In this document: in pieces, positions 61,001 through 64,000 of the stretch
How the letters are laid out: the number at the start of each line of letters is the position of its first letter
Position numbering within the stretch: the stretch's first letter is position 1
Assembly: GCA_963971305.1 (NCBI GenBank)
Contig: OZ020307.1
Span: 54,247,702 to 54,311,701 of the forward strand
DNA: 64,000 nt
Direction: 5' to 3'
DNA from: Arcuatula senhousia
Lineage: Eukaryota; Mollusca; Bivalvia; Mytilida; Mytilidae
Made by a program: the position numbers and the translations under genes
Notes under the pieces: model-generated
What the model was told of the DNA's origin: nothing
Seen by the model: the letters and a program-made list of their open reading frames with translations, nothing else
Database searches by the model: none

Positions 61001-61265
61001 CCAAGCACAGGTGTACAGTGAACTAGATCATATTTATGAAGAAGTTTTCGAGATGGACCCACCTGTTTTTTTACCTGATGCAAACAATGAAGAGAACGAA
61101 GTTGATTACAGCTTGCCGAGAAGCAAAAACAATTACTTGTATATACCGTCACATAAAGATCAATGCAAAACACAACTAACAAATGTAGACAGCCAAAAAC
61201 AGTCTGAAAATACGACCAGCATTGAATTGCATGAGATGCACGATTTCGAGAGTTCCAAAATGTAA
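45923..61265 (+). CDS. Receptor B: EGF-module, mucin-stalk, single-pass membrane protein (gene span)
   Basis: Six exons join in phase: 45923-46031, 49056-49108, 49613-49675, 57758-58096 (or 57878-58096), 59875-59950, 60944-61265. The product reads as one MEGF/scavenger-receptor type EGF-like module, a short acidic linker with N-glycosylation sequons, a stalk unit, a transmembrane helix and a cytoplasmic tail. The last three exons are paralogous to receptor A. Earlier exons were not found and may include those at 43.2-43.6 kb. A TGA at 57802-57804 is avoided if the downstream acceptor is used. Confidence 0.68.
46130..47210. repeat. Tandem GGTCATCTGACA repeats with a GCTCACCTG-family end (in receptor B intron)
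   Basis: Five or six units of 150-180 bp with CATAACCCCTATAAGGGGTC, a partial hairpin in itself, and TTTTCTCTATCTNC. The right end (47150-47210) is the inverted form of the left end of the 31481 element: GGACGCCAAGTAAAAGCATA and GGATCTTTGGTCCAAATGAG. C10 run at about 46951. Confidence 0.6.
47530..47760 (-). repeat. Retroelement 3' tail fragment
   Basis: CAGAGGTACCAATGGGGTATCC, AAACACCAACAGGAACGGGAC and AACGCGAACTCCAGTCG match tails at 23170-23350. This is the best preserved tail in the window; no coding part attached. Confidence 0.6.
48540..48813 (-). repeat. Downstream flank of the 73-residue ORF, shared with 10932-11205
   Basis: The reverse complement matches 10932-11205 almost throughout (for example CAAAATAATCAAAGTGAACA and GAGAGCAAGCGATGTTC). 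Similarity stops at about 48540. Together with the ORF it forms a dispersed or segmentally copied block of at least 450 bp. Confidence 0.65.
48814..49035 (-). CDS. Small secreted-type protein, 73 residues, family unknown
   Basis: Intact ORF starting MKKGIIVSLICFIFAYAGHN, a classical signal peptide (basic start, hydrophobic core, Ala-Tyr-Ala before a likely cut). The mature part is about 55 residues with no cysteine: INIGFLFRDRFNFTVYNTV, then MKNPVGFQMDRSRTSLGFYR and VRLG. It lies inside a receptor B intron on the opposite strand, 20 bases from the plus-strand exon at 49056. A frameshifted copy lies at 10733. It could be a repeat-borne ORF, and I do not assign a function. Confidence 0.5.
   Translation of the reverse strand: MKKGIIVSLICFIFAYAGHNLYFYAIDHLPINIGFLFRDRFNFTVYNTVMKNPVGFQMDRSRTSLGFYRVRLG
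49056..49108 (+). CDS. Receptor B exon: EGF-like module, second part
   Basis: Acceptor TTGTGTTAACAG, donor GTAAGTG. It starts in phase 2, as the previous exon requires, and encodes CDSVFGCMTQPTKWHLG. It completes the EGF-like cysteine pattern and ends in phase 1. Confidence 0.65.
49613..49675 (+). CDS. Receptor B exon: short juxta-stalk linker
   Basis: 63 bases, acceptor TTATGATTTCAG, donor GTAAGAC, phase 1 at both ends. It encodes DDITIATHLKEDRNTTNSER plus Y. NTT is an N-glycosylation sequon. Confidence 0.65.
49676..50974. other. Receptor B intron, no gene seen
   Basis: AT-rich. G13 run near 50856-50868. The ORFs at 49727 and 50617 have no splice context or domain. Confidence 0.4.
50975..51115 (+). 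repeat. Dispersed repeat, AAAGTCAGGACCATTGC family
   Basis: TGTACAAAGTCAGGACCATTGC, CTTCAATTTCTATGGTAT and GAGATTGATCCTCCAAGCTCG follow the family order. Confidence 0.65.
51585..51700 (-). repeat. Diverged ribozyme-unit body, minus strand, no ribozyme
   Basis: The reverse complement resembles unit positions 190-298: TGTCTGGGGTAGNAAGAACC, TTAGG, then AAATTTTAAACGGA, then ATGCCGGAG. The ribozyme-bearing part is missing. A weaker echo lies at about 51820-51875. Confidence 0.6.
51720..52784. other. Receptor B intron, no gene seen
   Basis: No exon-like segment. The 70-codon ORF at 52231 is without support. Confidence 0.4.
52785..53400. repeat. Four tandem units of about 135 bp plus GAAC/GTAC microsatellite
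   Basis: Units share GGGTACGGATGYTGGTTACT, CTCTAYCACTTGCAGTTGCTG and TTAACCAAAACTTTAACC. A GAAC/GTAC tetranucleotide microsatellite follows at 53281-53350, then CCCCAACTCTGTTGGGCTCGGG. Same design as 38765-39330 and 58397-59190. Confidence 0.65.
53787..54050. repeat. Long palindrome and nested palindromes (CCATATTGG)
   Basis: 53787-53917 is an imperfect palindrome with arms of about 65 bp (ATTGCGTAAAGTT at the left, AACTTTACGCAAT at the right) centred near 53852. It contains several GCCATATTGG and CCAATATGGC. 53940-54050 continues with smaller palindromes, including GTCCAATATCCATATTGGAC (53991-54031 region). No ORF. Confidence 0.8.
54160..54698. repeat. Diverged tandem repeats (AACAGGAAGTAAATGT)
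   Basis: AACAGGAAGTAAATGTTCGATG, ATCAATGCATCATGTCAATACC and AAGCTTGTTTCCAAATATCAGC recur at about 54180, 54590 and, inside the duplication, 54750. Non-coding. Confidence 0.55.
54699..56036. repeat. 1,338-bp tandem duplication, copy 1
   Basis: Starts GCTGGGCAGAATTAATTATG. Copy 2 follows directly at 56037. Only a handful of differences are visible, such as a G/T change near 55494 and poly-A length near 55570. The 76-codon minus-strand ORF at 55127-55357 is identical in copy 2 but has no recognised domain. Confidence 0.92.
56037..57372. repeat. 1,338-bp tandem duplication, copy 2
   Basis: Offset of exactly 1,338 bases from copy 1 through most of its length. The copy ends at TTTGTGTTATAT, after which the sequences differ. 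Near identity means a recent event or an assembly artefact (unmerged haplotype). Confidence 0.92.
57758..58096 (+). CDS. Receptor B exon: mucin-like stalk unit, with an in-frame TGA
   Basis: Begins CG in phase 1 exactly like the receptor A stalk exon and encodes FDPSTTTIATSSTV, then a TGA (57802-57804), then one stalk unit (VPDNQSNVNTSPNTKDTTAL, WSVVSTEP, KVTETRDDSKF) ending DSMWSMSSIG with donor GTCAAG. An alternative acceptor TTATGTTCCAG before 57878 also gives phase 1 (D-NQSNVNTS) and removes the stop. The first part may thus be unused intron sequence or the start of a decaying exon. Confidence 0.68.
58397..59190. mobile_element. Element with TGCCCCCG inverted ends and GGAC microsatellite
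   Basis: Begins TGCCCCCGATGG and ends in a hairpin TGCCCCCGACATGTTGTCG then CGGGGGCA. Inside are two diverged units (CCGAATTCAATGAAACTTGGTATA) and, near the right end, a GGACGTACGGACAAAC microsatellite. Non-coding; it occupies the receptor B stalk-TM intron. Confidence 0.68.
59195..59640 (-). repeat. Retroelement 3' pieces in receptor B stalk-TM intron
   Basis: Tail phrases (GTCAAACCAACATTTGCGCT, TAGAGATAGAAATCCCG) and a minus-strand KLFDKRTT scrap near 59590. Counterpart of 28190-28690 in receptor A. Confidence 0.5.
59685..59874 (+). pseudogene. Two decayed tandem copies of the receptor B transmembrane exon
   Basis: TTCTGTATATTTC starts at 59685 and 59783 and again at the true exon, 59875, spacings of 98 and 92 bases. 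Both extra copies read the start of the helix (GVIL) but then hit TGA (TTCTATGAATAATTC in place of TTCTTGGAATAATTC). The first retains an AATAG acceptor; the second has lost its AG. Confidence 0.75.
59875..59950 (+). CDS. Receptor B exon: transmembrane helix
   Basis: 76 bases, acceptor TTTTTTTGTAG, donor GTAAGTG. It encodes VLFISISVGVILGIILIIAS, then VHFIK. Same length, phases and stop-transfer signal as the receptor A exon. Confidence 0.85.
60273..60662. mobile_element. TTAA-flanked MITE in receptor B intron
   Basis: 390 bases between TTAA at 60269-60272 and 60663-60666, ends GGATGCTCGCT and AGCGAACATCC. Paralogous in position and sequence to 29271-29640. A short direct insertion (about 20 bases near 60440) separates the two copies. 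Confidence 0.75.
60944..61265 (+). CDS. Receptor B exon: cytoplasmic tail
   Basis: Acceptor TTATGATTTTAG, stop TAA 61263-61265. It reads FIVYQRFYQESRYTASLRAQ, then AQVYSELDHIYEEVFEMDPP, VFLPDANNEENEVDYSLPRS and NNYLYIP. YSEL and YEEV are conserved with receptor A, but the YVLL of A is PVFL here, so the ITAM-like second half is lost. YSLP and YLYIP are extra tyrosine sites. Confidence 0.8.
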
Positions 61266-62333
61266 CATTACCGTTGCCGGTGTGTATTTTGACTAGTCAT
61301 TGATACGTGTCTAGAGTACTGTAGGTTAATAATTAAACAACTATTTGCAATGCTACATTTGCTATAAAATCTTAATATTCATATTTTCTATAGATGTTTC
61401 ACTACATTATGTAGTAAAGTCACAAAATTCGTGATCAGACACGATTAACAATTTAACTCTTGGCACAAAGCAGCGCTACAATGTAAAATTGTCGGTAACT
61501 GTCCAATAACGAGCGCATAAAACATAACATTGAGTCAGGCAGCTTGCCCCTAAAGCCACTGGGTGTGTACCCTAGGTAGTTCAACTGGACAGCCCTGTTA
61601 TAAATAATGCCGAAGTCGTCAGGCTAGAATGCTTAAAACCTTAGGGGTCAACGTGTGTGGAGTGTGCCACGCTGAATGCACGTAAAAGACCCCTTTGTTG
61701 ACGGAAAAGTAGTGGGCAACATAGACCTTATTTATCGTCTCTACATCTACCTAATCATCTCTTCCCTTTTCCAGTGGCATTCATTTTATTGTGTTTTCCA
61801 TCCCATCCTATCATTGGCATCCCATTGTATCGACAGATAAGGGTTGTTTTAGAAGCTGTGTAATGGTTGGCTATATCCCACTCAGGTAAGTCTTTAAACC
61901 CCATTTCAGAAAAGGCTTGTGCATTGTCAGTCATTATCTGCCAATTATTTGCCAAGAGCTTAGTAACTTTTTGGTGCATTGTCTATGGTGCGCTAAAGGT
62001 TGCATTTTCTGTGTGTTTTGTGCTCGTACAGTGGCCATATTTGAATGACATACATGGGTCCGTGTAATGAGTGTTGCTTCCTGTGTGGGTCTTCAAGATT
62101 CAATATGTTGATTCAAATAGATCTTGTCCTGATTATGTGCTAAAATACTGTGGACTGTACATGAAACGAACGGCAAAAACAAATCAGTATCAAATTGTCC
62201 TGACTGTATCATTGACATTTGGAAAATACATGTAGCAGTCTATAGTATTATTATCTTTTACATGTTTTAAGTACATGATACAAATTAATACATATCTTTG
62301 TTCCTATATAATAGATGCTTTTCATTTTTTCAG
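61266..62333. other. Between receptor B and tail remnant; SINE-like block at 61590-61770
   Basis: 61590-61770 contains GTGTGGAGTGTGCCACGCTG, CACGTAAAAGACCCCTTTGTTG and CTACCTAATCATCTC, phrases shared with 12800-13060 and 18950-19040. No gene. Confidence 0.45.
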
Positions 62334-62620
62334 GTTTATTGCTTACCGACAGTTTTATCAAGAAAGTCTCTTAGGGCACAAGTGCAAGTTTACAATGAAT
62401 AAGATCATATTAATGAAGGTTACCGAGTTTTATCCACCTGTTTTCTTACCTGAAACAGACAATAAAGAGTGCGAAATTGATTACATTTAGCCAAGAAGCA
62501 ACAAACAATTGTCTGTATCGTCGCGTAAAATTTAACGTACTAATGGAACCATAGAAGTAAAAAACAATGTGTTGATACAACCAGTATCGAGGTGCATGAT
62601 TTCGGGAGTTCAAAAATGAA
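62334..62620 (+). pseudogene. Third copy of the receptor cytoplasmic-tail exon, broken
   Basis: Good acceptor CATTTTTTCAG, then FIAYRQFYQES in the expected phase. A deletion of about a dozen bases plus a frameshift follow. The family frame resumes as LRAQVQVYNE and hits a stop where the paralogs have YSEL-D. Further frames keep PPVFLPE and IDY and, past a stop, the conserved 3' end near 62590. No transmembrane exon copy was found upstream. Confidence 0.7.
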
Positions 62621-63950
62621 ACATTTTGGCAAGTCAGGTGTAACTTGTAGTTTATAGATTTTTTTTTCAAATATGATTCATATTTTCCATATCACTAAAG
62701 TATGTAGTATTCAAAGAACAAAACCTCTCGTGATCAGAATAAAGAGCATATTTCCAGACTGGGAGCAGGAAGATCTCTCCGTGTAGCCAAAATAAAAACG
62801 CGAAAATCATTACTTTTCTATCGACTACATAGGGCTTTGCTCCCCTTGTCTAAAAAAAAACAAAAAAACAGGCCCCCATAGATGGTCACAATCTCAGAAC
62901 CTAATCACACAACCCATTACATTTTAACAAAAATCTTTCTATTGCAGTTGTCGTAGTGTAGATTTTCATAAAATGTTAAATTTCTATTTTTGCGTCTTTT
63001 CATATCATGTTAGGGATCAAAATATTTCATTTTTCATATAGAACTTTGATTTTATATTTTTACACGATTTTACTTTATTTTTATCAGCAACCGTCAAGTT
63101 TCATATATTTTTACTTTATTTGTTTGCATTATTTTTCACACATTTTTCCTGTATTTTATAAGATTAAGATTAAGTCAAGAACGACAATAAAGTCAATTAG
63201 ACAAACATGTCAAAACTAAGTAATTCCTGTCAATTTTTAATCCGTCTTTTCCTCTCTTTTGATCTTGTAATTTGTTAATCCGTCGCTAAGGCTTTTTAGT
63301 AAAAGGTGCTAACATAAGTTTGAAAAAAAAGATAGTTTTTATAAAGGTTTTTAGAAAGTAGGAGTTGGTGACCAGACGCCAAAATGTAGACTCCGGGTTT
63401 ACTCCGCTCCTTGAGCGGTTGCGTTGATGTAAATATGTTTATTGTGGTTTTATAATATTTGCTGGACTTTAACAATACAATAAATATGTGAACGTTCAAA
63501 TATCCAAGAGTTTCATTTCAAACAGTTTATAATTAGTTGCAATCCCGGACTTATTCTAACAGTTTATATGTTGCATTCAAGAACTTTTATTTCCAAAGTT
63601 ACCAGTTTATGTATCCAGAATCTTATTCCTTCAGTGTGGTTTGACTTTCGTTTTATCCTGTACTTTCGTAACATGGACACTTATTCACATCTATCAACAA
63701 TTCTACAATATACGCTAAAAACCAACTACGATACATTACATTATTTAGTATAAGATTGCAATGAATAGTTATCGGTTACAATAAACAAATTGTCACAATT
63801 CCAGTCGAAACGGTTTAATTTCGATTAACTTGGTGTAAAAAAAATCCAACAAATTACCTGGTCAGTGTCGACAGTTAGGGGATAGTTCGACCTGTGATAA
63901 AAATAATGATTCCTTTTTGTAGCAAATAACCATACTGATGGAATATCATT
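62621..63950. other. No gene seen
   Basis: AT-rich, no exon, no clear repeat boundary. Confidence 0.4.
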
Positions 63951-63954
63951 GTAT

Positions 63955-64000
63955 CTGATGAGTCTTGAATAGACGAAACGCGCGCCAGGCGTAGCAAAAT
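63955..64000 (+). pseudogene. Hammerhead ribozyme remnant at the window edge
   Basis: CTGATGA, stem II and GAAA are intact, but the cleavage triplet reads GCC instead of GTC, which breaks the A15.1-U16.1 pair, and the 5' side of stem I does not pair with AGGCG. Predicted inactive. The element probably continues beyond the window. Confidence 0.7.

Overview
The window looks like nuclear DNA of a bivalve mollusc, most likely a mussel (Mytilus or close relative). It is AT-rich, has GT-AG introns, very few long ORFs and dense dispersed repeats, and it carries repeat families I associate with mussel genomes. Nothing looks prokaryotic: there are no operons, ribosome binding sites or CRISPR arrays. 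Gene calls rest on reading exons by splice sites, reading phase and domain motifs; no search was possible.

Layout. 1-1209 is a tandem array of 358-bp units, each with a complete hammerhead self-cleaving ribozyme (four copies, identical cores). A solitary 159-bp copy with an intact ribozyme core lies at 21427-21585, decayed cores at 22296 (minus) and 63955, and ribozyme-less relatives of the unit body at about 19174 and 51585. 3.8-5.6 kb has a SAM-domain fragment and a 21-bp minisatellite. 6663-7064 is a compact intact gene of the interferon-inducible IFI6/IFI27 (ISG12) family. 8-17 kb is mostly transposons: a 1,035-bp element with a perfect 8-bp target duplication and a LINE fragment inside, a 1.6-kb inverted-repeat element, retroelement ends, tandem repeats and a 923-bp foldback element.

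The main genes are two related type I membrane receptors on the plus strand. Receptor A (16991-30736) has at least nine exons: a C-type-lectin-like piece, a WSC-like domain, a further Cys/Trp-rich region, a Ser/Thr-rich mucin-like stalk, one transmembrane helix and a tyrosine-motif cytoplasmic tail. Receptor B (45923-61265) has an MEGF/scavenger-receptor-type EGF module joined, with matching phases, to a paralogous stalk, transmembrane and tail module. A third, broken tail exon lies at 62334. The stalk-TM-tail module has therefore been copied along the locus and joined to different ectodomains. Both stalk exons contain in-frame stops (two in A, one in B; B has an in-phase downstream acceptor that would skip it), so one or both genes may be decayed or alternatively spliced.

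The rest is mostly mobile DNA: a decayed FLYWCH/MULE transposase at 33210-34690, two long GCTCACCTG-family elements, elements ending in inverted repeats around short GGAC-type microsatellites, a near-identical 1,338-bp tandem duplication (54699-57372), a palindrome cluster at 53.8-54.05 kb, and many copies of a retroelement 3' end. Two exons of an unidentified product lie at 43.2-43.6 kb, and an intact 73-codon secreted-type ORF at 48814-49035 (minus) has a frameshifted, inverted copy at 10733-10931.
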